From: Roseofilum capinflatum BLCC-M114
Lineage (GTDB): Bacteria > Cyanobacteriota > Cyanobacteriia > Cyanobacteriales > Desertifilaceae
DNA: 64,000 nt
Assembly (NCBI RefSeq): GCF_030068505.1
Contig: NZ_JAQOSO010000101.1
Location: forward strand, 1 to 64,000
Reading direction: 5' to 3'
Shown here: piece after piece, positions 19,095 to 28,034 of the stretch
Numbering within the stretch: position 1 is the stretch's first letter
Layout of the letters: each line of letters starts with the position of its first letter
Translations under genes and position numbers: made by a program
Notes under the pieces: model-generated
Told to the model about the DNA's origin: nothing
The model's database searches: none
The model's input: only the letters and a program-made list of their open reading frames with translations

Positions 19095-19246
19095 TTGCAA
19101 CTGGTGAGGATCTCTCACAGTTTTCCATAGTAGCATAACTGAGAGCATAAGTAAACGGCGATCGCACCCATGAGAAAAAAAGATCTTCCAGAAAGGCCCC
19201 CAAACCTCCTATTCTAACTGCATATATCACGCTCAAAAACTTGAAG

Positions 19247-20590
19247 ATGACCTTTTCAAAAATCCTGATTGCCAACCGAGGAGAGATTGCCCTTCGCATC
19301 CTCCGCACCTGTGAAGAACTCGGCATTGCCACCGTTGCCGTTCATTCCACCATCGATCGCCATGCCCTCCATGTACAATTAGCCGATGAAGCCGTTTGTA
19401 TTGGAGAAGCCAACAGCAACAAAAGCTATCTCAACATTCCCAACATTATCGCCGCCGCCCTCACCCGAAACGCCACCGCCATTCATCCCGGCTATGGCTT
19501 TCTAGCCGAAAATGCCAAATTTGCCGAAATTTGCGCCGATCACCAAATTACCTTCATTGGCCCCACCCCAGAAGCCATGATCGCCATGGGGGATAAATCC
19601 ACCGCCAAAGCCACCATGCAAAAAGCCAAAGTCCCCACCGTCCCCGGTAGTGACGGACTCTTAACCGATGAAAGACAAGCCATTTCCGTCGCTCGTGACA
19701 TTGGCTATCCCGTCATGCTCAAAGCCACGGCTGGCGGAGGAGGACGGGGAATGCGCCTCGTTCGGGAAGAGAGTCAACTGATTAAACTCTTCCGAGCCGC
19801 CCAAGGAGAAGCCGAAGCCGCCTTTGGCAATGCGGGGGTTTACCTAGAAAAATTTATTGAAAACCCCCGCCATATCGAATTCCAAATTTTAGCCGACTCC
19901 TACGGTAACGTCATCCACCTAGGGGAGCGGGAATGCTCGATTCAAAGACGACATCAAAAACTTTTAGAAGAATCTCCTAGCCCCGCCTTAACGCCCAAAC
20001 TCCGGCAAAAAATGGGAGAAGCAGCCATTAAAGCCGCTCGTTCGATTAACTACACTGGAGCCGGAACCATCGAGTTTTTACTAGATAAATCGGGAAATTT
20101 CTACTTCATGGAAATGAACACCCGGATTCAAGTCGAACATCCAGTTACAGAAATGGTCACCGGACTCGATTTGATTGCCGAACAAATTCGCATTGCCCAA
20201 GGGGAAAAATTATCCTTAAATCAAAAAGAGGTTCAACTCAAAGGTCATGCGATCGAATGCCGAGTAAACGCCGAAGATCCCGATCATAATTTCCGTCCTA
20301 ATCCTGGCCGGATCAGTGGCTATCTAGTTCCTGGAGGCCCCGGTGTGCGGTTTGATTCCCATGTCTATACTGATTACGAAATTCCCCCCTATTATGATTC
20401 TCTGATTGGCAAACTGATTGTTTGGGGAGCAGACCGAGACAGTGCCATCCGTCGCATGAGACGCGCTCTACAAGAATGTGCCATTACCGGTGTACCCACC
20501 ACGATTGGATTTCACCAGAAAATTCTGGAAACTCCAGCGTTTTTAGAAGGAAATGTGTACACCAATTTTATTGAACAGCACTTTGGTTAA
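19247..20590 (+). CDS. accC: Acetyl-CoA carboxylase, biotin carboxylase subunit
   Basis: A 447-aa ATP-grasp enzyme that carboxylates biotin on AccB for malonyl-CoA synthesis. It starts [20 protein letters not shown] (ATG 19247; the upstream TTG at 19241 is not needed). Blocks include [32 protein letters not shown], the glycine-rich ATP loop [27 protein letters not shown], and [19 protein letters not shown]. Length and motifs are normal. It is a single gene here, with no accB next to it; split acc genes are usual in cyanobacteria. Confidence 0.97.
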   Translation: MTFSKILIANRGEIALRILRTCEELGIATVAVHSTIDRHALHVQLADEAVCIGEANSNKSYLNIPNIIAAALTRNATAIHPGYGFLAENAKFAEICADHQITFIGPTPEAMIAMGDKSTAKATMQKAKVPTVPGSDGLLTDERQAISVARDIGYPVMLKATAGGGGRGMRLVREESQLIKLFRAAQGEAEAAFGNAGVYLEKFIENPRHIEFQILADSYGNVIHLGERECSIQRRHQKLLEESPSPALTPKLRQKMGEAAIKAARSINYTGAGTIEFLLDKSGNFYFMEMNTRIQVEHPVTEMVTGLDLIAEQIRIAQGEKLSLNQKEVQLKGHAIECRVNAEDPDHNFRPNPGRISGYLVPGGPGVRFDSHVYTDYEIPPYYDSLIGKLIVWGADRDSAIRRMRRALQECAITGVPTTIGFHQKILETPAFLEGNVYTNFIEQHFG

Positions 20591-20641
20591 ACAACAGTTA
20601 AACAACAGGTTAGATGGTATTGATGACTGCATTCATCACCC

Positions 20642-20806
20642 GTAGGGGCGGGTTTTACCCATATATAAAATACCCACCAATAACCTCTATAAACCCGCCC
20701 TTACACCACCCATCAACGCAAATTAATCACCATTTATCGAGGGGATGGGGCGGGTTTACAATATTGATTTGTGGGTATCCTAGATTTGGGTATAACCCGC
20801 CCCTAC
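20642..20806. repeat. 165-bp element with 13-bp perfect terminal inverted repeats (MITE-like)
   Basis: The left end GTAGGGGCGGGTT (20642-20654) and the right end AACCCGCCCCTAC (20794-20806) are exact inverted repeats. Two internal copies of the same motif (about 20694-20703 and 20747-20759) form a nested pair. No clear target-site duplication is seen. It fills the gap between accC and the convergent PEP-CTERM gene. The 68-codon frame across it is not a gene. Confidence 0.75.
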
Positions 20807-20816
20807 AATATCAACT

Positions 20817-22745
20817 TTAATGCCGTTTCAACAGGGAACCTACCGCACCAACTGCTAAAAGTCCCAAAATTGCTGAAGGTTCGGGTACTTTTTTACATGC
20901 AGAACTGGTATCAGTAACAGCAGTTGCACAGACATCCGGTTTCCAACTGGTGGAAATATAGGAATACTTTTGCCCACCACCGGGTTTATTGGCAACATCA
21001 ACTTGACTATAAAGCGTCACAGGGTTGCCCAAGAAGTCGATAAAATCCCCCGTGGGAGCAACGCCTTGACTGGGAACCGCACTCCAATGATTGAAAATAT
21101 CATTAGGCGCAACTTCTACCTGGTTATTGAGTAAATCTGCACCATAGAATACCCCATCTGTAGAAGGATTCGTTATCCCACTAAACCTAGTTGTTCGCCC
21201 TGGGAAGAGACCATCAAGCATATAGTTAGCATCACCTTGAAACTGGTAATGATCAGTACCGATCAAAATCCCTCCTCCCCGTGTAGCCAGTTCATACACC
21301 TGATTAGCAGTAAAGTTACCCAAGGAGTTGTTTATTCCAGGAAAATCAGTTTCTGGCGTATGTGGATAACTACGGATGGTTAGACTTCCATCGAGCATTA
21401 AATTCGATTTCTGAGTGTAATGCTGTTTTAACGCTTCCTGATCTGCTGAATCAAATGGGAAAACAGGATTGTAAGGAGGAGCATATGCAGTATCTAAAAC
21501 GACAACATCATAGTTATTAGAGGCTAAATGGGCTTCCAGTCCTCCAGGGGTGATGTGGGAAATATATGTGGTATTAAAGATATCTCCACCGCCAAAGTCA
21601 TCCAGGAAATCAGGAATTTCTTGACGAACTTCCCATCCAAGTCCAGGCTTCCAGAATATTGTATCCCACCACAAGACGGAAAATTGAGGAGCGACAGGTT
21701 CTCCTTTAACAGTGGTTTGGAATATGTATTTCCATTCAATAATATTATCCGGATTGCTGTCATCAATTACGGTTAACCAAGAATCATAAACCCCTGGAGT
21801 CCCGTAACTCCATTGAATCTCACCTTCAAGACCTTCATAGTCAGTTTCTCCATCATCATTGAAATCCCAGTGAAATTTCAACTTGTCCGGAATTCTCGTC
21901 CCGTAATCTAGAGCCTGGAAATCAAAGACTTCACCCTCTTCAACAATCAGCTCTAGGCCCGTTTGTTCAAGAACCGGTTCTTCGGGTTGAATCTCAACAC
22001 CAGAAATGAGAAACTCGTAATCATTAAAATCCCAATCGGCTTGTGGACATGGCTCTAGAGGATTATTGCAATCTAGATTCAATGCTCCCCGATAAAACAC
22101 ATCTTCAAAACCGACTCGCGCTATCCCTGGTGCTTCATAGCGTACCCTGGCATGGGGAACGGATAAGAAAGTATCAATATCGGTCTGAATTTGATCGCGA
22201 AAGGGATTGTCATACCCAGGAAAAAGACTAGCATTCGCGTTTGGGTCACCGGTCGAATAGAAAACCTGCCCTACTTCTTGTGAAGGAGTGGTTTGTAAAG
22301 CAAATATTAGCTCTTCTCCAGGGTCAAACCCAGGACTAACAAAGCCTCCTGCAAACATAGGAGTTGGAAATGGAAAAACTCCATACATGAAAAGTTCGGC
22401 GTTTCCACTATTCATCAGAGTCGCTTCTTGAGCCATCTGAGGAGAGAGTTGCAACTCTTCTGGAATTTGGTCACAGAAGTAAGCTCGTTCTATAAATTGA
22501 ATCCAAGCCGACTTATTCTCACAAAGATTGGTGGGAGGAGGCGCAGGGTTGGGATCGTATGGCTCATTGATGAGATGGATAAAAATTTCGTCACCATTGG
22601 CATAAAGCGATTTGCCGATACCAATGTTCTCCAGAAACTCTTGACTCTTGAGAAGGGTGAAGGCTTGAGTGGGAGCGCTGAAGGCAGTCAGAGAAAGTAC
22701 GGAGGCTAGAGCGGTAGTCAGGGGTAGATGGAGTGAGTTTTGCAT
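20817..22745 (-). CDS. PEP-CTERM exported protein with a PKD-like domain
   Basis: 642 aa. It has a signal peptide (about 1-28, ALASVLSLTAFSAPTQA) and a C-terminal sorting signal VPEPSAILGLL followed by a hydrophobic stretch and a basic tail (LLKRH), the substrate pattern of exosortases. A PKD-like beta domain is near residues 265-345 (FHWDFNDDGETDYEG and YGTPGVYDSWLTVIDD). The remainder has no family I recognise. The protein is presumably processed and sent to the cell surface or sheath. No exosortase gene is in the window. Its upstream region carries the 49-nt element also found before the CAP-RTX gene at 50931. Confidence 0.88.
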   Translation of the reverse strand: MQNSLHLPLTTALASVLSLTAFSAPTQAFTLLKSQEFLENIGIGKSLYANGDEIFIHLINEPYDPNPAPPPTNLCENKSAWIQFIERAYFCDQIPEELQLSPQMAQEATLMNSGNAELFMYGVFPFPTPMFAGGFVSPGFDPGEELIFALQTTPSQEVGQVFYSTGDPNANASLFPGYDNPFRDQIQTDIDTFLSVPHARVRYEAPGIARVGFEDVFYRGALNLDCNNPLEPCPQADWDFNDYEFLISGVEIQPEEPVLEQTGLELIVEEGEVFDFQALDYGTRIPDKLKFHWDFNDDGETDYEGLEGEIQWSYGTPGVYDSWLTVIDDSNPDNIIEWKYIFQTTVKGEPVAPQFSVLWWDTIFWKPGLGWEVRQEIPDFLDDFGGGDIFNTTYISHITPGGLEAHLASNNYDVVVLDTAYAPPYNPVFPFDSADQEALKQHYTQKSNLMLDGSLTIRSYPHTPETDFPGINNSLGNFTANQVYELATRGGGILIGTDHYQFQGDANYMLDGLFPGRTTRFSGITNPSTDGVFYGADLLNNQVEVAPNDIFNHWSAVPSQGVAPTGDFIDFLGNPVTLYSQVDVANKPGGGQKYSYISTSWKPDVCATAVTDTSSACKKVPEPSAILGLLAVGAVGSLLKRH

Positions 22746-22778
22746 GGTTTTGTCCCAATGATGGTAGAGGAGGCGAGG

Positions 22779-22827
22779 GGGCCTCTATATGGATCTCTGT
22801 TTTTTCGGGCGATTTTTATGCAAAATC
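22779..22827 (-). promoter_or_regulatory. 49-nt conserved upstream element, copy before the PEP-CTERM gene
   Basis: Read on the minus strand, it matches 50857-50905 at 37 of 49 positions without gaps. The invariant blocks are GATTTTGCATAAAA, GAGATCC and TATAGAGGCCC. The element ends 33 bases before the ATG. It may be a promoter plus leader; its function is inferred from sharing alone. Confidence 0.7.
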
Positions 22828-23060
22828 TCAGATATTGTAATAAAATTTTACATTTGCTAGAGGAAATCAGATCGGTTTCATATCAAGTCCGGGTCATTAA
22901 TGACGCTATAGCTCTAAGGTGGGCAGGGAAATAAGCCATTGATTCAACTGTGATGACTCTTACCCTGCCCACCCTACTGGATCGGCAAGCTTAATTTTGT
23001 GGGCAACGCGATCGCTGTAATTTATTCCATTAGTAAATTGTAGCACATAGCTTACCCATG

Positions 23061-23104
23061 ATTTTAAGCTTGCCGGTCCACTACTGGACCGGCAAGCTTA
23101 AAAT
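23061..23104. repeat. 20-bp-arm palindrome with related copies nearby
   Basis: Two perfect 20-base arms, the left beginning ATTTTAAGCTTGCC, flank a 4-base loop (CTAC). Outside them, CTTACCC and GGGTAAG extend the pairing. Half copies occur at about 22973-22993 and 23193-23217, and between them lies a GTTGGGTT / AACCCAAC pair (about 23120-23190). Confidence 0.9.
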
Positions 23105-23233
23105 TGGGGGTAAGAGTGTAGGTTGGGTTGAGGAACGAAACCCAACACCCGTCTGACGAAAGTTGGGTTTCACTTCGTTCAACCCAACCTACAGTTTTAA
23201 GCTTGCCGGTCCACTACCAAGGGAGATCTTTCC

Positions 23234-23518
23234 TTAGAGCATCATTTTCAACAGACCTTGCTGGCCGATGAGCAATTCTCGGATCAGAGAGCAAATGCCC
23301 ACCCAGATAATGGGGGTAATATCGACACCGCCCAAGGGGGGGACGATTTTGCGTAGGGGACTTAAAAAGGGTTCGGTGGGCCAAGCAATGACATTAAAGG
23401 GAAAACGGTTGAGATCGATTTGAGGATACCAGGTGAGGACAATCCGGAAAATGAATAACAAGGTCATGATTGCCAGGGTGATTCCTAAGATTAAACTGAT
23501 CAGGCTCAGGGTGGTCAT
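23234..23518 (-). CDS. YggT-family small membrane protein
   Basis: 94 aa with two hydrophobic helices (about residues 4-28 and 64-85). The family motif is visible as RIVLTWYPQIDLNRFPFNV followed by PTEPFLSPLRKIVPPLGGVDITPI. YggT/Ycf19/CCB3-type proteins occur in all cyanobacteria and plastids; roles in cytochrome b6 haem attachment, nucleoid positioning and osmotic tolerance have been proposed for relatives. It is alone between repeat-rich regions. Confidence 0.9.
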   Translation of the reverse strand: MTTLSLISLILGITLAIMTLLFIFRIVLTWYPQIDLNRFPFNVIAWPTEPFLSPLRKIVPPLGGVDITPIIWVGICSLIRELLIGQQGLLKMML

Positions 23519-23619
23519 CTGATTTCCTTTATCCCTTATGGTGTGACATCTAATTATTTAGTTCAATTGTACAACTAGCGTGAAAAATAGTTTTCCTATT
23601 ACTGATTACCTGTTACCTA

Positions 23620-23675
23620 TTACCGCGCGAAGCGCTGTATTACCCTTCTGCCGAGCGAAGCGCTATATTCTCCTG
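23620..23675. repeat. Two small REP palindromes (GCGCGAAGCGCT type)
   Basis: CGCGCGAAGCGCTGTATTACCC and GAGCGAAGCGCTATATTC follow one another between YggT and the baseplate gene, next to TTACCTGTTACCTATTACC short tandem units. The same core occurs at about 10568, 18834, 38898 and 53527. Confidence 0.75.
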
Positions 23676-23696
23676 CCTACTCTACTAGATGCTGTA

Positions 23697-25874
23697 TCAA
23701 TCGATGATGTTGATCGTGTGATTCGATCGCAGATTTGGATCGGCCCAGGAGCAAATCAGACCGGTGGGGCCGGGATCTACCAGGGGGACGGGTTGGCTTC
23801 TGATCCATTGGCCCGCCGGGGATAGGCGCAGTTCAAAGAGTTGCACGGCTCCTAAACGACGAATACCGGGGACTTGTTGCAACAGGGCGATCGCATCGGA
23901 AATATAAGCCGGTTGACCCAGGGGCCAGCCGTTCCCCCCTGGGCCGCCCGTGAGAGGGTTAAAGAAGCGATACAGGGTCACATTCAGGGCGTGGAGTATC
24001 TCCGTTTGCGCTTCTGGAGTGCGATAGGCTGGGTCTAGGGCGACTTCGGTTTGTACGGAGAGTCCCACATAGTCGGGTTCTAAAAGTTCTACCTGTACAC
24101 CGAGTAAGCGCCGTTCATCTAAATAGGCCATGAGCTTGCGATGCAAGGGAGGACTGAGGCGGAACTGTTCGGGAGGGATACCGACTCCCTGTTCGATCGC
24201 CTGTCGGTTCGAGTCGGGAACCACTAAAAGCTGCACGCTTCCCGGTTTTTTGGGGTCGGTGGGTAAGCAGGTGGCACGGGCGATCGCCCCATCTCCTCCT
24301 AAAATGGTCAGCGATTCAAAGTCTTCTGGAGTCACAGCCCGATCGCGGGTTCGCAACATTTGCGGCACGCGCATGGCGGCTTGTTCAATGGTTTCCGCTT
24401 CCGTTCCATTACGAGCAGGGATCAGGTTGACCACATTGGCGACATAGGGAACCGCAGATTTTAGGGTATTCAAGCTGCGCGGTTCCACATTCCCCCGCAG
24501 ACCTCCCCCCGTGCGATAGCGGCTCATTTGCACAGTTGCCCCCCTGGGGGGAATGGCTCCATATTGGTGTTCCATGCTCGGAGGTTGGATCAGGGGGCGA
24601 TCCTGTCCCCGTTGCAGAATGGCGCGGATATCTTTGGCTTGTTTGAGTTGGGCGGGTTCCCGGATCAGGGGGCCAAACTGGAGCGTACCGGTGAGGGAGT
24701 CAATCAGATAATGGCGATCGCTAGGACTAGACTGAGAAAAATCACGGACTTCTTCCCACCGTTGGGGGGTTTCCCCTGGAGGCGTAACGATCAGATATTC
24801 GTCTTCTTGGCGATCTAGAATGGGCGATCGCCGCAGTTGGAAGATTTGCCCCGGTTCCCCATTACTATTTCCGAGTAGGTCATTTTCGATCAGTTCGCAT
24901 TGGGTCGCTTCCGTGGTTCCACCGATCGCCTTTACGCCAATGCCGATGATTTGCGGCGATCGCGTGTAAGCCGCTTGAGTCAGGCGCGGAGTCGCATACA
25001 CACAGCGCAACCAGCGCCCCTGATAGGCGGTAAATTGGGCGATCGGGAACGTTAAGGGTAAATGTAGCGTAATATCCACACCCTGCAAGGGATTCCCCCC
25101 CCGTTGGGCAATATCGGCAAAGCTAAAGCCTTGGGTTTCGTCGTCGGACTCTTCCAGCAGTACCGGCTGCCAATACTGACCATTCCAGGCTTCCCACCGT
25201 CGCGGGGGGTCGGTGGGGTCAATGCCGGTGGGAGTGGCTTCTTGGCCTTTGAACGTGAGGATAATTACATTACCGTCCAAGGGTTCCTGGCCGTCGAAGA
25301 CCAGATAGAAACAATTCCCCGGTTGCGGTTGGGCGTTAAATACTGGCAGTTCCGGCCCTGACCATTCCCCAGTGGGGGTGAGGTTCCAGAGGTTGGTGAA
25401 GCGATCGCGTAAAATTTGTGGCGTTTCCTCGATCTGGTCAGCTCCCAGAAAATGGTTAATTTGGGGATTACCGATGGTTAAGGGGCGATCGGTACTAAAC
25501 ACAATCGGTTCGAGCCTAGGGTTGCGTTCCGTCGCCACCTCAATCCCCGCCGGTATCGTATAAGACTCCGGCAAATCCGACACCAAATAAAACGTCAATT
25601 CCGTAGTGGCTGGATTCGGCGGCTCTAAGCGAATACCGAGCAATTCCAAGAATAAAATATAATTGCGCCGAGGCAGTTGATTAAACCGCAGCAGCATTTG
25701 ATGGGTTAACCAGGCAAACAGTTCAATCATCGTAATGCCTGGATCGCTGGGGTTATGATTCGTCCACTCCGGACAATAGCGGGGAATTCTCAGCAAACAC
25801 TCTTCGATCAAGTCCTGATATTCTCGGTCATCTAAATTCGCTTTCGGTAATTTCGGTAAGAAGTCAAAAACCAT
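23697..25874 (-). CDS. Putative baseplate assembly protein of a phage-tail-like (contractile injection) system
   Basis: A 725-aa protein that starts MVFDFLPKLPKANLDDREYQDL and contains NHNPSDPGITMIELFAWLTHQMLLRFNQLP, a hallmark of the baseplate J-like family of extracellular contractile injection systems. Later blocks are RAVTPEDFESLTI and a C-terminal region with NPLTGGPGGNGWPLGQPAYISDAIALLQQVPGI. In complete systems this protein builds the baseplate wedge. No sheath, tube, spike or ATPase gene is visible around it, so it is an orphan here. Base and codon use match the neighbours, including HIP1 sites, so it is not an obvious recent arrival. Confidence 0.85.
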   Translation of the reverse strand: MVFDFLPKLPKANLDDREYQDLIEECLLRIPRYCPEWTNHNPSDPGITMIELFAWLTHQMLLRFNQLPRRNYILFLELLGIRLEPPNPATTELTFYLVSDLPESYTIPAGIEVATERNPRLEPIVFSTDRPLTIGNPQINHFLGADQIEETPQILRDRFTNLWNLTPTGEWSGPELPVFNAQPQPGNCFYLVFDGQEPLDGNVIILTFKGQEATPTGIDPTDPPRRWEAWNGQYWQPVLLEESDDETQGFSFADIAQRGGNPLQGVDITLHLPLTFPIAQFTAYQGRWLRCVYATPRLTQAAYTRSPQIIGIGVKAIGGTTEATQCELIENDLLGNSNGEPGQIFQLRRSPILDRQEDEYLIVTPPGETPQRWEEVRDFSQSSPSDRHYLIDSLTGTLQFGPLIREPAQLKQAKDIRAILQRGQDRPLIQPPSMEHQYGAIPPRGATVQMSRYRTGGGLRGNVEPRSLNTLKSAVPYVANVVNLIPARNGTEAETIEQAAMRVPQMLRTRDRAVTPEDFESLTILGGDGAIARATCLPTDPKKPGSVQLLVVPDSNRQAIEQGVGIPPEQFRLSPPLHRKLMAYLDERRLLGVQVELLEPDYVGLSVQTEVALDPAYRTPEAQTEILHALNVTLYRFFNPLTGGPGGNGWPLGQPAYISDAIALLQQVPGIRRLGAVQLFELRLSPAGQWIRSQPVPLVDPGPTGLICSWADPNLRSNHTINIID

Positions 25875-25912
25875 AATCGAATCCTGTCTGCAAGCATTCT
25901 GGTCAATTTAGT

Positions 25913-26827
25913 TTAACCCTCAACGGGGCGAAGTTTTAGCAGTGCTTCACTGGCACGGCGAATCGAATCGATGGTTCCTGGATTAATTAAACCGTAGTAG
26001 TCAAAGACATAGACTTGTTCTGTTTTAACGGCTTTGAGTTCTGACCAAAATCCCTGGGATTTGAACTCGCTTAAGGGAGATTGACCACCAAACTGAATCA
26101 CAATCAGAATATCGGGATCGATTTGTAATATTTTTTCTGGGGAAAGGGTAATATAGCCACTAATGGGAGCATTTCCCTGTAGGTTAGCGGTTACATTCTC
26201 AAAGTTGAAGCGGTTTAAAAAATCCCCAGACCAGCTATTTTTATTGGGCGATAGGATGGGCTGGGTACTGGCTAGAATTAAGGTGGCTGGACTAGGGGAG
26301 GTGGAGGGAGGGAGTAAGGTTTGATATTGGCTTAAAAGGGGTTGAGGGTCAACATTAATCGCTGAGGCGATCGCCTCCGTTAAGGCTTCTAAGCTCTCCC
26401 AACTCTCTAAAGCGGCTAAATAGGTCTCAATATTCAGCTCCGCTAACCGAGCGGCAATTTGATCGTGAAACCCCGTTGCTCCAATGACTAAATCAGGCTT
26501 CAGGGCAATAATTTTCTCTAAACTTGGTGCAGTTTGTCCCTGACTGACGGCAGGGATCTGGGAAAACCGGGGGTCATTCTCTAGCAAGGGACTGCCAGGA
26601 ATCCCCACTAATTTGGAAGCGTCTAACCGGTGCAAAATATCCGCAGAAAGAGAGGTTAAGGCAACCACTCGCTCTACGCTTTCTGTTCTGATTTCTTCTG
26701 GAGAACGAAGGGCTGTTTCTTCTGGGGTAGCCATTTGGGGTTGAGTACAGGCGAATAGACTCCAACTCAGGCAGATGGCTAAACTGACTCTGAACCAGCG
26801 AGTATACTTGCGCCTGTTGCTCAACAT
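25913..26827 (-). CDS. ABC transporter substrate-binding lipoprotein, iron-siderophore/cobalamin type
   Basis: About 304 aa. The start at 26827 gives MLSNRRKYTRWFRVSLAICL and a lipobox LFAC (Cys about 27); the longer frame would overlap the ferritin gene and lacks a signal at its start. The periplasmic-binding fold (cluster A-8, BtuF/FhuD type) is seen in VERVVALTSLSADILHRLDAS, LVGIPGSP, EKIIALKPDLVIG and ISGYITLSPEKILQIDPDILIVI. It probably captures ferric-siderophore, haem or cobalamin. It is 13 bp after the bacterioferritin gene, so an iron role fits best. The permease and ATPase are not in the window. Confidence 0.85.
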   Translation of the reverse strand: MLSNRRKYTRWFRVSLAICLSWSLFACTQPQMATPEETALRSPEEIRTESVERVVALTSLSADILHRLDASKLVGIPGSPLLENDPRFSQIPAVSQGQTAPSLEKIIALKPDLVIGATGFHDQIAARLAELNIETYLAALESWESLEALTEAIASAINVDPQPLLSQYQTLLPPSTSPSPATLILASTQPILSPNKNSWSGDFLNRFNFENVTANLQGNAPISGYITLSPEKILQIDPDILIVIQFGGQSPLSEFKSQGFWSELKAVKTEQVYVFDYYGLINPGTIDSIRRASEALLKLRPVEG

Positions 26828-26840
26828 GACTCGATCGCTC

Positions 26841-27308
26841 CTACATCTGAGATTGCAGATAATTTTGCAACCCAATTTTCTCAATCAATCCCAATTGTTT
26901 CTCTAACCAGTAGGCGTGATCTTCTTCCGTATCGGCTAGAATCACTTTTAAGATTTCGCGAGTTTGATAATCTTGCTGGGTTTCGCAAACGGCGATCGCC
27001 TCTTTCAAATCTCCAACCACCTTATACTCCAAATCTAAATCGCTTTGCAGCATCTCTGGCACAGTCGAGCCAATATTCAGCCCCTCCTGTTGGGATAGAT
27101 CTGGGGTAGTTTCTAGAAACAATAACCGCTTAATAATTGCATCTGCATGTTGCGTTTCTTCCTGCATTTCATGATCGATGCGCTCATAGAGCTTATTCAA
27201 TCCCCAATCGTCATACATACGAGAATGGGTAAAATACTGATCCCGTGCGGCGAGTTCACTTCTAAGCAGTTTTTGCAGTTGGGCAATAACTTGATCGTTC
27301 CCTTTCAT
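26841..27308 (-). CDS. bfr: Bacterioferritin subunit with ferroxidase site, no haem methionine
   Basis: 155 aa, ferritin-like four-helix bundle. The di-iron ligands of E. coli Bfr are all found: Glu18, Glu51 and His54 (EETQHAD), a Glu at the 94 position (DLEYK), and Glu-x2-His at 127-130 (EEDH). The haem ligand Met52 is replaced by Thr52. The C-terminus [10 protein letters not shown] is typical. It stores iron after oxidising Fe(II). In Synechocystis the two Bfr subunits divide the sites in the same way and act together, so this one should be the oxidising subunit. It lies 69 bp after the partner gene at 27378. Confidence 0.93.
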   Translation of the reverse strand: MKGNDQVIAQLQKLLRSELAARDQYFTHSRMYDDWGLNKLYERIDHEMQEETQHADAIIKRLLFLETTPDLSQQEGLNIGSTVPEMLQSDLDLEYKVVGDLKEAIAVCETQQDYQTREILKVILADTEEDHAYWLEKQLGLIEKIGLQNYLQSQM

Positions 27309-27377
27309 CTTTTAATTCTCACTCAATCCTTTAACTGATTCTTTTCTCATCGATACCCCCTAGAAAGGGGAACGTCC

Positions 27378-27842
27378 TTACATCATTGATTGCAAGTAAT
27401 TTTCTAAGCCTGAATTTTCGATCAGCCATTGTTGGGATTCGAGCCAATCAATGGACTCTTCGATATCTTCTAGAATTTCTTCTAGCATATCCCGACTAAT
27501 ATAATCCTGAACCGATTCGCACAGTTGAATCGACCGTTGCAGATCTGCACGTATTTCTTGGTACATAGTCAGATCGTTTTGCAACACTTCGGGCACGGTT
27601 TCACCGATCAGCAGTTTCCCTAAATCTTGCAGATTGGGTAAACCTTCCAGAAATAAAGTCCGCTCAATCAGCTTATCGGCATGTTTCATCGCTGAAATCG
27701 ATGCCTTATACACTTTATCGTTGAGCTGATGAAGTCCCCAGTTTTTGCAGATTCTGGCATGGAGAAAAAACTGGTTAATTGCCGTCAATTGAAGCTTGAG
27801 AGCTGCATTTAATTGGGTTTTAACATTGGGATCACCCTGCAT
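27378..27842 (-). CDS. bfr: Bacterioferritin subunit with haem methionine, ferroxidase ligands lost
   Basis: 154 aa, clear bacterioferritin ([42 protein letters not shown]). Met52 is kept (SAMKHAD), but Glu18 is Gln, Glu51 is Ala, the 94 position is Tyr, and the His at 130 is Ser (EESIDW). It should therefore bind haem at the dimer interface but not oxidise iron. Together with the next gene it forms a complementary pair. Transcription runs toward the oxidising subunit and then the binding lipoprotein. Confidence 0.93.
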   Translation of the reverse strand: MQGDPNVKTQLNAALKLQLTAINQFFLHARICKNWGLHQLNDKVYKASISAMKHADKLIERTLFLEGLPNLQDLGKLLIGETVPEVLQNDLTMYQEIRADLQRSIQLCESVQDYISRDMLEEILEDIEESIDWLESQQWLIENSGLENYLQSMM

Positions 27843-27976
27843 TCGTGTTCTCCTAACTGATTGATTGCTCTTCGATCCACAGCAGGTCTGGGTTTCGAGC
27901 TGTCTTCGCTAATCCTACTTGACTTCTTAGGGGCTGTCAATGCATAATAGGAACTGTTACTTGAGAATTGTTTTCA

Positions 27977-27996
27977 TTAACTTAATCTTAAGTTAA
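27977..27996. promoter_or_regulatory. Palindrome in the divergent bfr/bfd intergenic region
   Basis: TTAACTTA, ATCT, TAAGTTAA: perfect 8-bp arms around a 4-base spacer. It sits 134 bases upstream of the bfr start and 38 bases upstream of the bfd start. A nearby ATTGTTTTCATTAA stretch faintly resembles a Fur-box half. It is a candidate operator for an iron-responsive regulator; this is inference. Confidence 0.45.
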
Positions 27997-28034
27997 GCAA
28001 GTATTACTCAATCTTGTGGAGGCAGTGAACCTGG

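Larger units (their letters stand above)
18822..19246. other. Gene-poor stretch with repeats and tRNA-Leu between prmC and accC
   Basis: It holds a GCGCTTCGCGC palindrome (about 18834), a run of GGCAAAA/GGCAAGA heptamers (18847-18874), a perfect 30-bp palindrome (18943-18972), and the tRNA-Leu gene on the minus strand (19014-19094). I see no protein gene. Confidence 0.85.
22746..23233. other. Gene-free stretch with a conserved upstream element and nested palindromes
   Basis: It contains the 49-nt element at 22779-22827, inverted GGTGGGCAGGG / CCCTGCCCACC (about 22918-22973), and a block of palindromes at 22973-23217. No coding region is supported; a 64-codon frame at 22740-22934 looks random. 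Confidence 0.8.

Noticed and set aside
20614-20820. 68-codon plus-strand frame after accC
   Set aside because: It runs through the MITE-like inverted repeats, has no family resemblance and no ribosome site.
22740-22934. 64-codon frame upstream of the PEP-CTERM gene
   Set aside because: It overlaps the 49-nt element and the start of the opposite gene, and shows no coding bias.
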